Shown here: positions 46,241-57,084 of the stretch, piece by piece
Position numbering within the stretch: position 1 is the stretch's first letter
Layout: each line of letters opens with the position of its first letter
NCBI RefSeq assembly: GCF_027943255.1
Contig: NC_072896.1
Location: 66,730,501 to 66,794,500 of the forward strand
Length of the DNA: 64,000 bases
Reading direction: 5' to 3'
DNA from: Anastrepha obliqua
Taxonomy: Eukaryota > Arthropoda > Insecta > Diptera > Tephritidae
Notes under the pieces: model-generated
What the model saw: the letters and a program-made list of their open reading frames with translations, nothing else
Told to the model about the DNA's origin: nothing
Databases searched by the model: none
Position numbers and translations under genes: made by a program

Positions 46241-47165
46241 GATGCAACAACAAAATGCAAGCGAAAATACATTTGCAAGGTCCGCAAAATATGCAATTTA
46301 CCCTTCCGCCACAAACGAATGTGTCTTCGTTGCTTCTTCAGAAAAAAACTTCGTTGATGCTTGTCAAGCAAATTTGGTATTTTTAAACTCATTTCTGGCA
46401 ATGAGATCAATAATTGGCAGCATTTTAAACTTGGCTAACAGCTTGTTCTCGCAGCAACTAAGATGTAACAATCAAAAAGTTTCGCAAACAAAATTCCGCA
46501 TGCAAAATTTCTGTCGTTTATTCTTTGTATAGCCATGCACTAGTATTTATTTATATTCCCCTTTGTGCTAGGCAACAATTTCAACAATATCCTTTTGATC
46601 CCTTGTGTTAGTTGTCATAACTTCTGCATTCAGCGGCTACCGGCAAGACCAGTAAATACAAGCAGAACTAGTAGAAACAAGCACTCAGTGTAGTTTGCAG
46701 ATATTTATAAAGGGCCTTCCATTGGAAATGCAGATACATTAAGCACGCTGTCGCTATATTCGAAGATTGGAAAGACAATGTTGGACAGAGAATAATATTA
46801 CAAATTGTGGCACTTAACGCTTATAGAAAAGCACGTTTACCGCTAATAGGGTTTTGGGTCGAGTTGTTTTTAAAATAATATTTCCCTTCAAATGGAAGAC
46901 CTCGGAGTTACATAGAGTTATAGAAGATTTTCATTACACAAAAACTGTCGATGGTTGTCCGTTGCTCTACAGGTAGAGACAGATTGTTTGCTTTGGCAAT
47001 TAGAGCTTCAAACTCTCCATCTCAATTCCACAGCTCGCAATACTACCTAAAGATGAAAACTGTACTAAAAGTGGTATCGAAGATGGCCGAAAGGCACAAC
47101 TATACCAAAATATATTAGTACAAAATTCTACCTCTGCCGAGCTTTACTATATTCACAAAGTTGTC
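46241..47165. other. Intergenic, no recognisable gene
   Basis: AT-rich, with no coding or element signal recognised; the 96-residue open frame at 46242-46532 lacks motifs. Confidence 0.45.
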
Positions 47166-47167
47166 CC

Positions 47168-47880
47168 AACCATTTACACACTGCTGAGCAGCTGCAAAAC
47201 ATGGGCTTGAAAATCCCATTTTTGTTCAAAATTTGCTTTATCCATCAAAGTAATTTCCATCAAGAACAACGCAATCATTCCAGCATCGCTCCAACATTTC
47301 AACATCACTTTTGTAGAACGATTTATCTTTTCCTCAAAATGAGCCTCAATTTCAGCGACGACCTCTTCATTCGAGCATAATTTCTTACCAGCGAGCATTT
47401 TTTTAGGTCTGAGAACAGCCCGTAGTCTCTGGAAGCTAAATCTGACGAATACGGTGGATGTGGGAGCTATTCGAAGTTCTATTCATGTAGGTTTGCCAGT
47501 GTTTTGCCATCATCCACACGTTCTTATTTTTGGTCAACAGTGAGCAAAGGCGGGACCCGCTTTGAACAGAGCTTTCGCATAGTCAAATGCTCATGCAATA
47601 TAAGGCCAACACGTCCTTTTGATATACTTACGATGTCAGCTACCTCACACAAGTTCACTTTTCAACCATTCAAAACGCTTTTGTGGATTTCTTTGTTTTT
47701 GGGTGTTTTTTTGTTGTTACCGCCTCATTTGGACGTCCACTACGTTGTGCATCATCGGTGTCTCTACCACCACGTTTGAAGTCAGCAAACCATCCTTTTA
47801 TTGTTGCATCTGATGGAGCGGATTCCCCATAACACTTTTCAAGCCATTGCTTTGATTGAATGGAATTTTTCCTATCAAGA
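47168..47880 (-). pseudogene. irritans-type mariner transposase, internally deleted
   Basis: The N-terminal piece at about 47760-47880 (minus strand) reads KQWLEKCYGESAPSDATIKG, WFADFKRGGRDTDDAQRSGR and PNEAV, the first helix-turn-helix and linker of an irritans/Himar-like transposase. After degraded sequence the C-terminal piece appears: LASRDYGLFSDLKK (equivalent of the third-Asp block, about 47395-47450), MLAGKKLCSNEEVVAEIEAHFEE (47325-47398), then after a shift KSFYKSDVEMLERCWNDCVV and LDGNYFDE. The central catalytic part with the first and second Asp is missing. No inverted repeats found. Confidence 0.82.
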
Positions 47881-48283
47881 AGCAGTATAAAATTAAGCCA
47901 CTACATTATTTTTGGTCCTGCTTTGAAAATAACAAAAGTAGCGTCACTCTTAGTGCAAAAACTCACGAACTAATGAATAGAATATCATGAAATTTTAACA
48001 GCTGTCTTTTTAAGGTTAATATTAACTGAAAAGAGGAGAATACAATAAAACGAGGACCCGGGACTTTTCAGCCCATATTTTACACATTTGTTATGCCATC
48101 TGCTTGAACAGGAGACGAACTCCAATATTTGTAATTCATTACTAGAAAATGTTGATGGAATCAAAGATCATTTTCTTTGAAAATTTCCTTTAATACCCGT
48201 ATCGATCATATTGTATTGTATTCCAGCACTTATTCCAGTACTTTGGGCTACGTTAGGGGATATTGCGTAAATTTTTCTGATAC
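47881..48283. other. Intergenic, no recognisable gene
   Basis: AT-rich; nothing recognised. The 8-bp target duplication of the next element starts at 48284. Confidence 0.4.
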
Positions 48284-48291
48284 CTATACAT

Positions 48292-48721
48292 TAGGGCGGG
48301 TCGATTTAAAAATCGCTCAATGCTCCGTGAAAATCGTATTCTAGGGATCAAAATAAAAAACTTTGCCGAAGGAACCATGCCTCTAAAACGAATTCTGATG
48401 TCCCCCAATTTGGGTCGAACGAAAAATTCCACCTTGACCCATTTAGAGTGTTCCAATCGAATCCAATCGAATCCACCCATGCCAGTGGCACACCCCCTGG
48501 AACTCCCCTGGGGGGTTCCCCATACAATCATTTCAAAATATCACAATTTTTGGCCTTTACATGAGAAAAGAAACTAAAAAGTACGACCCAAATTGGGGGA
48601 CATCAGAATTCGTTTTAGAGGTATGGTTCCTTCGGCAAAGTTTCTTATTTTGATCCCTAGAATATGATTTTCACAGAGCAATGAGCGATTTTTTTGCCTC
48701 CCCACAAATCGACCCGGCCTA
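48292..48721. mobile_element. Foldback MITE with long inverted repeats and 8-bp target duplication (hAT-like)
   Basis: A 430-bp element starting TAGGGCGGGTCGATTT and ending AAATCGACCCGGCCTA. The two arms (about 48292-48425 and 48588-48721) are reverse complements over some 130 bp, with blocks such as TCTAGGGATCAAAATAA, AACTTTGCCGAAGGAACCAT, CTAAAACGAATTCTGATGTC and CCCCCAATTTGGG. The sequence CTATACAT occurs directly on both sides (48284-48291 and 48722-48729), a perfect 8-bp target duplication. An 8-bp duplication with ends beginning TAGGG fits the hAT superfamily best. The loop (48426-48587) contains CCCCTGGAACTCCCCTGGGG, a local palindrome. No coding capacity. Confidence 0.93.
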
Positions 48722-48774
48722 CTATACATGCCTACTACTACCAGTTTACTACTGCGACAAACTCAATTCACCTC

Positions 48775-49560
48775 CGGAGGAAGGGTCAAACATGAATTGT
48801 GGTATGGGAGGTGGTAGATATTCGGTAAGACATAGAATTGTGTCCCCCTAATACCAGCAGTGTCTTTCAGGCGGAAGTACTGGCAATTGGCGAAGCTTAT
48901 CGGTTACTAATCGCAGATTTCTCTTTTCAGGGCAATATCGCTATTCTTCCGGATAGCTAAGGTGCAATACAGGCGGTGGATTCGGCTACAACAATTTCTA
49001 AACTTGTGGAACAAAGTAAAAATATTTAGCTTTACCACTTGGAGCGTAAACCAACCCCTTACCTTAATCTAGGGTCCCGGGACTTCGGAACATTGAAGAA
49101 AATGAAAAATCGGATGAACTGGCAAGAAGGGGAACTGCCATGGATAACAATCTTGTGGAATCGATATTCACACCACTGGGTGCAATGAAGAATGCAATCT
49201 TCTCAAAATGTCTACGAATCGCAGATCGTAGGTGGAGAAATCGGGCAACCTCCGAAGTAAGCAGAATATTATGGCCCACCTACACTGCCTGTAGAATCAT
49301 GGCAGTGATAAATGGCTTCTAGCCCACAGAAGGGCAAGCAGCCAAAATGGGTATCCCTAACAATACATATATCCTGGCACAGTTGAAATCAACCGGAGAA
49401 AAAGGAAACTATCTTCCACTTCCTTTGAGAGTGCCCTGCCCGCCCGAACGCGAGTATGTTAACCCTTGGTAAACTGTTTTTTGAAAACCTCGACGAGCTG
49501 GCCAGCATAGACGTAAACAACCTTATAAGGTTTCTCAATCGCACAGACTGGATATAGCCG
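48775..49560 (+). pseudogene. RNase H-type LINE, C-terminal ORF2 scrap
   Basis: Plus strand. RNase H core pieces: VFQAEVLAIGEAYRLLIADF (about 48862-48925, contains the catalytic Glu equivalent) and, shortly after, a PDS stop QAVDSATT stretch (the second Asp region). The C-terminal tail is CPARPNASMLTLGKLFFENL with DELASIDVNNLIRFLNRTDW (about 49436-49555). The closing L-RFLNRT-W motif recurs in the LINE scrap at 60.8-61.15 kb (LLRFLQRSGR). The reading frame is broken repeatedly. RT and endonuclease are absent. Confidence 0.7.
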
Positions 49561-49880
49561 TGAAGAAATAATCGTATAATTTTTTGGTAGCGGATGTTGC
49601 AATTAAATGGTGTGGAAGCACTAGTTGGATTCTTAGTGAATCACCACTTCAACCAACCAGCCAATAATTATTATATTCATCTTTTGCATGCACCAATTTA
49701 GAATGTGCCACACCATAATAATGTAATAAGCCCAATTGGAAATGTTCAAAAAGTGCTTCTGAGGTCAGCACTACGTGTCGTTATTATTATATATGTATAT
49801 TAGTAATTAATATAGACATATATTATTAATATATATTAAGTTTTCACTTTGTTACTGTAAGTTAGCGCTGAGGACAAGTA
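49561..49880. other. Intergenic, possibly LINE 3' flank
   Basis: Begins with the LINE 3' flank (GGTGTGGAAGCACTAGTTGG near 49600) and becomes AT-rich, with TATTAATATATATTA near 49820-49840. No gene. Confidence 0.35.
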
Positions 49881-51040
49881 CGAGAGGTCCCTTTTATATT
49901 TCGGGATTTGGCAACCCTGCTGTTGCAATCTGGCAACTGACAGCTGTATCGCAAAGTTTGACATTTTTTGGCTTTTACGTACTCAGAACATTTTGAAATA
50001 CCAGCGCTATTTGTGTTGTTTACAGTAGCTTAAAGGATTCATCTCGGTCCAAAAATGGAATTAAATCGTGAACATTTTCGTGCGATTATTTTTTACAACT
50101 TTCGACGTAGATTAACTCAGCAACATTGCATGGATGAACTTAATTCATTTTTTGGCGATGAAGCTCCATCAAGGACCAGTGTTTATCGATGGTATGGTGA
50201 ATTCAATCGTGGTCGTAGTTCACGTCAAGACGAATTTCGTGAAGGTCGTCCAAAATCAGTTGTTGTTCCGAAAACCATTGATGCTGTGCGCGAACTGATA
50301 TTGCAAGATTATCATGTGACCTATCATGAGATTGAAACAATCTTAGGCATTAGTGGGACCAGCATACATTCAATATTGCATAAACATTTGACTGTCAAAA
50401 AAATTTGTTCGCGTTGGATCCCACACAATTTGTCAATCGCTCAAAAAAAGGCTCGTGTCGATTGGTCGAAGGAAATGCTCCAAAAATACGATCTCGGGGC
50501 TTCGAAGCACGTCTATGACATCGTGACAGATGATGAATCATGGATTTACGCGTATGAGCCCGAAAATAAACAGCAGTCGACTGTATGGGTGTTTCAAAAT
50601 GAGCCAAATCCAACAAAAGTTGTTCGCACACGAAGCACTTCCAAACAAACCGGACATGTCGCAACCGTACCACTAGAACAACGCAGAACAGTAAATTCTG
50701 AGTGGTACACAACCATTTATTTGCCAGTTGTCTTCCAAGAAATTAGGAAAACCAATAGCCAAAGACGGATCACTCTTCAACAGGGCAATGCGAGCTCTCA
50801 CACATCGGCTCAAACAACTGCATTTTTGAGCACCCAAAACATCGAATTAATGGGTCATCCGCCGTATAGTCCTGACTTGGCACCGAATGACTTCTTTTTA
50901 TTCCCGTACTTAAAAAACAAACTGAGAGATCAACGTTTTTCGACACCTGAAGAAGCGGTTGCGGCATTCAGAATGCATGTTTTGGAGGTACCTCAATCGT
51001 ATAGTGCCAATTCGAGACTTAACACTGAGTGATATGAATT
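49881..51040 (+). mobile_element. mariner element, 3' truncated
   Basis: The left end is probably at 49881: CGAGAGGTCCCTTTTATATT preceded by TA (49879-49880), about 175 bp before the transposase ATG. No matching inverted copy is found after the coding region, and the final 15 or so codons diverge from the family, so the right terminal repeat is lost. Confidence 0.6.
50055..51032 (+). CDS. mariner transposase, open frame but catalytically defective
   Basis: 325 codons without a stop. Residues 1-55: first helix-turn-helix (LTQQHCMDELNSFFGDEAPS, SVYRWYGEFNRGR). 60-75: REGRPKSVV linker. 88-112: second helix-turn-helix. 155-166: IVTDDESWIYAY, keeping the first catalytic Asp at 160 although the usual Gly before it is Asp. 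240-250: LQQGNASSHT, where the second catalytic Asp is Gly at 244 (codon GGC, 50784-50786). 267-283: HPPYSPDLAPNDFFLFP with the third Asp at 279. About nine residues usual after SKQ (near residue 199) are missing, and from residue 313 the C-terminus diverges. The protein may be translatable and could bind DNA, but strand cleavage is not expected. Alternatively it is simply a young pseudogene. Confidence 0.9.
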   Translation: MELNREHFRAIIFYNFRRRLTQQHCMDELNSFFGDEAPSRTSVYRWYGEFNRGRSSRQDEFREGRPKSVVVPKTIDAVRELILQDYHVTYHEIETILGISGTSIHSILHKHLTVKKICSRWIPHNLSIAQKKARVDWSKEMLQKYDLGASKHVYDIVTDDESWIYAYEPENKQQSTVWVFQNEPNPTKVVRTRSTSKQTGHVATVPLEQRRTVNSEWYTTIYLPVVFQEIRKTNSQRRITLQQGNASSHTSAQTTAFLSTQNIELMGHPPYSPDLAPNDFFLFPYLKNKLRDQRFSTPEEAVAAFRMHVLEVPQSYSANSRLNTE

Positions 51041-53145
51041 CATACTGAGTACAATTTTAAATTTAGGTATTGAGTTTTAGTACCCAAAACCAATACTTTT
51101 AAAAGTCCGAAATTGCCGAATATTTTGCGAATCGAGTGCTTACTAAACACTTTAAGTAGCGGTTCTGCTGGACACGAGTACCAAAATATTGGGAGTGCAC
51201 AAAATAACTTTCTTTTGACGACATAACTGTAGTACAATATGTTGGTTTTCGTTACTTTTTGATTGCCGCTTTTTTAACAGCGTACATTCTATTCCGCACC
51301 CTTTATTCGGAAGGCTGTACATATGAGGACACTCTAAATAACACAAATTCCTTAACCACACTCTCAATAAAACTACTTTGATTCACCAAAAACTTTGCAG
51401 GGAGATATGACTAAAATAATGTAGAACATTTCTGGAAGAAGTTGAGCATACAAATTCTTTCTCACTTGCGAAAAGTTGGCGCTCCTTTGAAATTGCAATT
51501 CGAGTGTTTCGTAATTTTTTTAACTTTCTATTCGAGCTTTTGTTGAACTTATAGAGCATATGTTTGTGCACTCTCTTTCATCCTATCACTATTTTTAATA
51601 TTCTTTACATTGCTTGGCCATCGATTCCCTTATTTCATGTGCAACAACTTTTCGATCAATTGTTGCAAAATAGCACAACAATCCTATAGTTTGCTAGTTA
51701 GTTGGCACCGCAAGACTAATGCAACAACACTTTGGCTCTGACTCTGCATTTTCCATACATATACAGAAATATGTGTATATGTATACTCATAGACTAGTTC
51801 ATAGTAAGCGGAAGCATTCAGCAACGACCAGTGCCAAACTATTGCCGAACTCTACTGCCCTACTGCTATGCTGTTGCTGCCTCTTGCAACACAAGCAAGA
51901 ATTTTAAATTCAAAGCTCAAGTTTTACGTTACGCAATTGCAATGCCCTCGGCGTCAGCCACAGCACTATAGCTTTGACTAACTTGCCACCACAACTGCAG
52001 CTATAGAACTCTGCGCTCGAGGCAACTTTTACTTCCATTTGGTGCTACTGCAAAAATAGCCACGGAGTGTTATTGGTTACCCCGCCACACGCAAAGCGGC
52101 TATTTTTAATTTCGCCTTTTGGCCAAAGCAACCAAACTTGTTTCGAATTTTCTAACTTTTTCCACTTTTTAGTACCCAAGGCGTTGTGGTTTTTAGTTTC
52201 CTTTGGCCCCTGGCTTAAGATGTTCCTTCAGCTTCTTTTTTACATATTCTTCACTATTCTGCTGTTCTGTTCGTTTTCCGTTGCAAACTTGCTGACTTGG
52301 CCCATCAGCAGCAATGATAAATAAATTTTGAAGCTTGCCGCATGCTGCGACAAAGTCATCAACAATCGCATTTCGTTTGCTTGTGATTGTTGTTGTTGTT
52401 TATTGTTGCTGTTTTCCTTTTCGCTACCCCCACTGATGAACAAATAATTTTTTTTTCCAAGGTTCGCGGATTAAATATAAATTACAGGTCGCTGGAAATT
52501 CTTAGCTGCATTTTTTTCGCGACAGCCCGCGAACCGCTCCAAACCTCGCTACTGCTAAAACGCTTCACAGGCAATTAAAACTTTATGTGTTATTATTGTT
52601 AATTGCATCATAGCTGTTTACATCCGAGATTATTATTGCAATTGCTTGTCTTGGCAAAAAATTTGATTTACCAACCGCTTTCTTTCCCTCATGTTGCGCC
52701 TCACATGAGTTAGTCTCCTATTTCTGACAACAGCGAAGGGTGTTATTCTTGGTATCATAGCAAATAATCAGTTTTAATTTATTGATTTTAATTTATTGTT
52801 GCAAGCATTCGTTGATATTGCAGTTGTAACTGTCCTTTCAACGCTCAATACCTTGTTTATTGCTAGTGCTTGTGTGCGTACGTGTGCATGTGTGTGCAGC
52901 AAATAATTGTGCTCCAATATTGTTCGTGTGTCAACCCACTTTACAAAACACTTGACTCATTGTTGTGACATATTTGCTGCTTGAATTATTGTCAAGATGC
53001 TTCAGAGTTGACAGTAATCTCAACAAGCAACAGACCACTCATGACAAATTTCCCATCCATAAAAGTGCACTAACAAGTACAAATATACGTATATGGATAC
53101 ACGATGCAGCAAAATTATAAAACTGGTGAAATAAAAAGGTTGCCG
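51041..53145. other. Intergenic, no recognisable gene
   Basis: AT-rich non-coding DNA. A TTGTTGTTGTT tract lies at about 52388-52408. Short open frames show no domain. Confidence 0.5.
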
Positions 53146-53200
53146 TGTAATAGGAGAATCGACACACACCAAACGCAAAGGAGAAACTCTCTAGCCAAAA
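53146..53200 (+). pseudogene. RTE fragment, left of the nested mariner
   Basis: AGGAGAATCGACACACACCA is shared with the RTE reverse transcriptase region at 38709-38728, so this short stretch is probably RTE-derived. It lies directly before the mariner whose other side is also RTE sequence. The match is only about 20 bp, and the intervening RTE sequence (equivalent to about 38730-39310) is missing. Confidence 0.45.
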
Positions 53201-54504
53201 TGTGGGCAAAAAGTAAGGTGAATTTGGTTGTAAAATGAAAAATCTTTATTTATTCTTGTAAATCAATTTCATCCCCTTCAAAATAATCCCCTCTCGATGA
53301 AATACACTTATGCCAACGATTTTTCCAATCCCCGAAACATGCCAAATAGTCCATTTCCGGTATAGTCATCAGCACCTTCTTCGATTCAGCTTTTATCTCC
53401 TCAATCGACTCGAAACGCGTTCCCCGGAGTAGTCTCTTGAGTTTTGGGAATAGCCAGAAGTCACACGGAGCCAAATCTGGCGAATATGATGGTTGCGGAA
53501 CGATATGCGTGGAATTTTTGGCGAAATGGTCACAAAGAACGAGTGCAGTGTGAGACGGTGCATTATCGTGATGCAAAAACCAAGAGTTGTTGGCCCATAA
53601 TTCTGGTCTTTTTAGACGAATTGCTTCACGTAAACGACGCATAACGCTCAAATAATATTCCTTATTAACAGTTTGACCAGGTGGAAGGAATTCATAGTGC
53701 ACCACACCACGAAAATCGAAAAAACTGTCATCATGACCTTTATTTTTGAACGACTTTGACGTGCTCTTTTCGGTCTGGCCTCGCCTTTAGCACGATATGC
53801 GCTTGATTGGTCGGTTGTTTCAGGGTCGTAAGCATAAATCCAAGTCTCATCTCCCGTAATGATGCATTTGAGCTTGTCCTGATAGTCTGAAAGCATTGTT
53901 TCACACACATCAACGCGACGACTTTTTTCCAAGAAATTGAGAGTTTTCGGTACCAAACGAGATTTGACTTTTCGTAGGCTCAAATGATCTTTCAAAATGG
54001 TTTTCACAGATCCTTCTGATATTCCGATCATATCAGTAAGGTCTTTAACAGTCAACTACGATTTTTGAGCACTAACTCCTTCACTTTATTGACGTGTTGG
54101 TCATCTGTTGACGTCGATGGTCGTCCGGAGCGCTCCAAGTCATCAACACGTTCTCGACCCTCTTTGAAGTCTTTGTACCACTTATAAAAATTTTTCTGCG
54201 AAATGGTCAAATCACCAAATGCCTTCTGCAACATGCTAAACGCTTCCGCAGCCGAAATTTCATTCCGCAAACAAAATTTGATGGCACTTCTCTGCTCAAT
54301 CAAATCAGACATTGTAAAGATCGAAAAATGCACTTTTGGTCGTTTGGTAAACACAAGCGTAAATATATTACTGATAATGACATTCACATGAAAGTTGGCC
54401 CAGATGTTATTAACAGTGCTGCCAACTCATGAAAAAAATAACTAGAGCGAAATTTTAATCCCGCGAAGTTTGACAAATAAATTCACCTTACTTTTTGCCA
54501 ACAG
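53201..54504 (-). mobile_element. mariner element, nearly intact, inserted in RTE sequence
   Basis: A 1304-bp element. The left end GGGCAAAAAGTAAGGTGAAT (from about 53204) and the right end in reverse, CTGTTGGCAAAAAGTAAGG, form terminal inverted repeats over about 27 bp. TA flanks the right end (54505-54506); the left flank reads AA instead of TA. RTE-derived sequence lies directly to the right. Confidence 0.88.
53250..54312 (-). pseudogene. mariner transposase, two single-base deletions, catalytic residues intact
   Basis: Begins at ATG 54310-54312 (MSDLIEQRSAIKFCLRNEI) and ends at TAA 53250. The order is complete: first helix-turn-helix, NFYKWYKDFKEGRERVDD, GRPSTSTDD, second helix-turn-helix (MIGISEGSVKTILKDHLS), SRLVPKTLN, IITGDETWIYAYDPET (first Asp), ARPKRARQSRSKIKVMMTVF, VHYEFLPPGQTVNKEYY, LHHDNAPSHT (second Asp), YSPDLAPCDFWLFPKLK (third Asp, DD34D) and KNRWHKCISSRGDYFEG. 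Two frame breaks are visible: one base missing near 54056, between NRS and LTVKDL, and one missing in a T run near 53725 after MTVF. Apart from these two lesions the frame corresponds to about 355 codons. This is the least damaged catalytic core in the window. Confidence 0.93.
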
Positions 54505-54835
54505 TATTACTTTAGACTGAGTTAGCAATTTAGTAATAAAGTCCTCTCCCGACGAACAAAACTAGCACTTTATCACACCCGCCCTATCGTATATTTTATG
54601 ATGATAACATACAATGAGACGTCCTTTGGAATCTTTCCGATTTTTGGATCTTTACACGTTGGATACGAAGAGTACCACAGGTGATGGAACAGCAGTATGA
54701 GCTTTACGGCCATATATCCAGCTGCTTCGCTGATTAGGCCATGTCGTCCGTATGAACGTATTCGATGCGGTACTTGGTGGTGGTTGTAGAGGAAGGGGGA
54801 GGCCCTTTGCGTTGGCTCTGATAGGTGGTTAACGA
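54505..54835 (+). pseudogene. RTE-clade LINE fragment, right of the nested mariner
   Basis: Matches the RTE copy at 39306-39440: TTTAGACTGAGTTAGCAATT then AGTAAT-AAGTCCTC and GACGAACAAAACT. In protein terms LRRQLSSKVL, then further on the region before the C-terminus with RLGHVVRMN-like sequence (RMNVFDAVLGG, RGRGRP; about 54745-54810), which is equivalent to the 57.2-kb fragment. Decayed, and probably the right-hand continuation of 53146-53200. Confidence 0.8.
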
Positions 54836-56314
54836 TTTAAATTAAATTTTTTTCTTCTTAGAGGAAGAAATTAGTGATGTGCTTTCTTAAACTTGGTTAA
54901 AATGTCTCAAGCGGTGGTCAATATGTGCAGCACTGCCCATTCGGGTTTTTTTATTTAACTATTTACTCAATTTGTTTCATAAAACACGATGTTTACTTAT
55001 TGTGTTAGAGTTTCATTGTCTGAGGACACCTCGTATTTTAAACAACCCCTTAGTACTTTAGTGTGTAAAGAGTGACCACATTCCCTGATTCATAGAATTT
55101 GCTTTCAATGTAGGTGTTAATTCGACCTTCTTATCTAACACAGCTCAGGTGATAGAGGTAAGCATCTCATGGCTATACGCGTTTCATTGCGTTCTTATGG
55201 ACGTAAATACTTCATCCACATTTTTTTTGGGTATTTCGGGATGTTTTCTTATTGAAATATGAAGTGCAATCCTATAACTTTTCTTTTAGTCGCCAGAACA
55301 TACTCTTTCAGGGTTAGGGTTTTAATTCAGGTTAGGGTTTTTATTCAGAACTCCTGCGACCTGCATGTCTTGCTCATACTTTCACCAGAATAACAGTGCC
55401 AAACTATTATGGTACCTGCTCTATGCCTCACTTTTGCACTATCAATAAACTAACTTTGAGCCCCAGTCACGGCACGAACCCTTGGGTAATACTTGTGGCA
55501 TTTATCTATTTATTTGTATTCTGTTAAAGCAGAAACAAATTAATATAATGAGGCTTACGCTGCGATATTTTTCTCTACTGATGGAAAAAGAAATTAATTT
55601 GAATGAATTAAAATGATTTTTTTACAAATATGAATAATTTCCAACCTCATGTTGGTGTTACTTCGTCTGTTTGCCTTTCAGCATAAGATTCTTATGCGGT
55701 GGTGTATAGAGATATCGCATGCAATGAAATCGTACGAACTGAAAGGATTGTAAGTAGATTTTTCCGCTACATTTTTAAACTCCTTTGCTCTTGCTCTACT
55801 ACTAAAGGAACAATGGAATTCACATTACTGCGATTTAAAAAATTAATTTTAAACTTGCCCGTGTGAAAATCTAAATTTTAATTCTTCCTATTGCTATTCA
55901 AAAAAAAAAACAAAAAACAAAAACACCTGAACTTCATTTGAAGAGTTGACAGCACTGATTCGAACTTAATTTTCATTGACAACACGAAAATGCTAGAATC
56001 GGTGCTAGTATTTTTCCGAAATTCACGACAGAAGATTTATTCATGGGATGTTCCAATGCAAATAACAAGTGTTTATGTAATTAAATTTTATTTTGCATCG
56101 TAAATTCTATTCCCATCACATTACAGAGAGAGGGTTTATGCTTCTAAATGGTATATAAGGCAACCGTGGATGATTACAAAGAAGACCCCTTCGTAGTCAG
56201 CCTTCCTTTCTGGTGCGCATTTTCCAAATACGCATCTCACAAATACTCGTCGTTTTTAACAGAATATCTCGAACTTTCGACAATCGTCGGCTGATATTTT
56301 AATTTTGTACTGTA
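54836..56314. other. Intergenic, no recognisable gene
   Basis: AT-rich. AGGTTAGGGTTTT occurs twice at about 55310-55350 as a short tandem duplication; it is too short and imperfect to be telomeric. No gene recognised. Confidence 0.45.
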
Positions 56315-56497
56315 CGATTCGAGTCCGAGTGTATTTCTGCCATTAAAAAGCTGCTCATAAAAATTATTTGCGTTTCGGAGTCTGCTTAAAACTGTAGGTC
56401 CCTCCACATGATAAACAAGATCAAGACGCATGCCACCAATAGAACGAAGACCTTGGCCAAACATATAGTGAAAGGGTGTTAGCGCCAATTATACATA
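56315..56497 (+). mobile_element. tRNA-derived SINE, copy 7 (5' truncated)
   Basis: Sense on the plus strand. The body runs from TACGATTCGAGTCCGAGTG through AAAACTGTAGGTCCCTCC and ATCAAGACGCATGCC to the family 3' end AAAGGGTGTTAGCGCCAATT. The tRNA-like head is missing. The 3' end with TTAGCGCCAATTA is the form closest to the RTE 3' end at 60.39 kb. Confidence 0.88.
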
Positions 56498-57084
56498 CAA
56501 AGATTTGTATACGCAGATAAGGTCGTATAATTTTTTTGGGGTTCACAAGTGGTTTATATAATTAACACATGAAAACGCTCGCCACCGTGACACATGAAAC
56601 CCATCACTACAGAGCAGACGATGACTTAGTGATTCTGCCATTATGCAAGCGCGGGAACTGCTCGCGTCAGCGTATTCTCACGACTCATAAATCCAATCTA
56701 ACCGGCGAATGCTACAACAACAACGTCAGAGCAACCTGAACCAACAATGCCAGAGGGAACTTCTACAACAACAACGTCAGCGCGAGCTGCACTAACAGTA
56801 ACAGCGTCACCGAATTGTGCCAAGCATAGAGACAAATAAGTAGGTGAAAATATTTTTAAGTTTAGTTGTAATTAGCTCGTTAAATAGAGAACAGCGCATA
56901 GTGCTCAATAACTAAATAAGAAATAACTTATATAACGTTTCTCTGTTCATCACTGCCATTTTTCTCGAATAAACTATTTTGTGCGGTCTCGACTATTCCA
57001 TAAAGCAAATCAGTGTGGCATTGTAAACTACCTGGTGATGGCTTCAAAGCCACACTAAAACTTGAACGAGGAACGCGCAGTATT
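56498..57084. other. Unassigned, weak LTR-like features
   Basis: Contains imperfect repeats of CTACAACAACAACGTCAG (about 56712 and 56763) and, near 56975, an AATAAA signal within GAATAAACTATTTTGTGCGG. That combination occurs in LTR retrotransposon ends. I found no paired LTR, primer-binding site or TG..CA boundary, so this is only a hint of a solo LTR. Confidence 0.2.

Noticed and set aside
50395..50967. Minus-strand open frames opposite the 50-kb mariner
   Set aside because: They are antisense shadows of the transposase reading frame.
55305..55355. GGTTAGGGTTTT repeats as telomere-like sequence
   Set aside because: Two imperfect units within AT-rich DNA, with no array.
56570..57000. A solo LTR
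   Set aside because: Only an AATAAA signal and internal CAA-rich repeats support it; no boundaries or target duplication.
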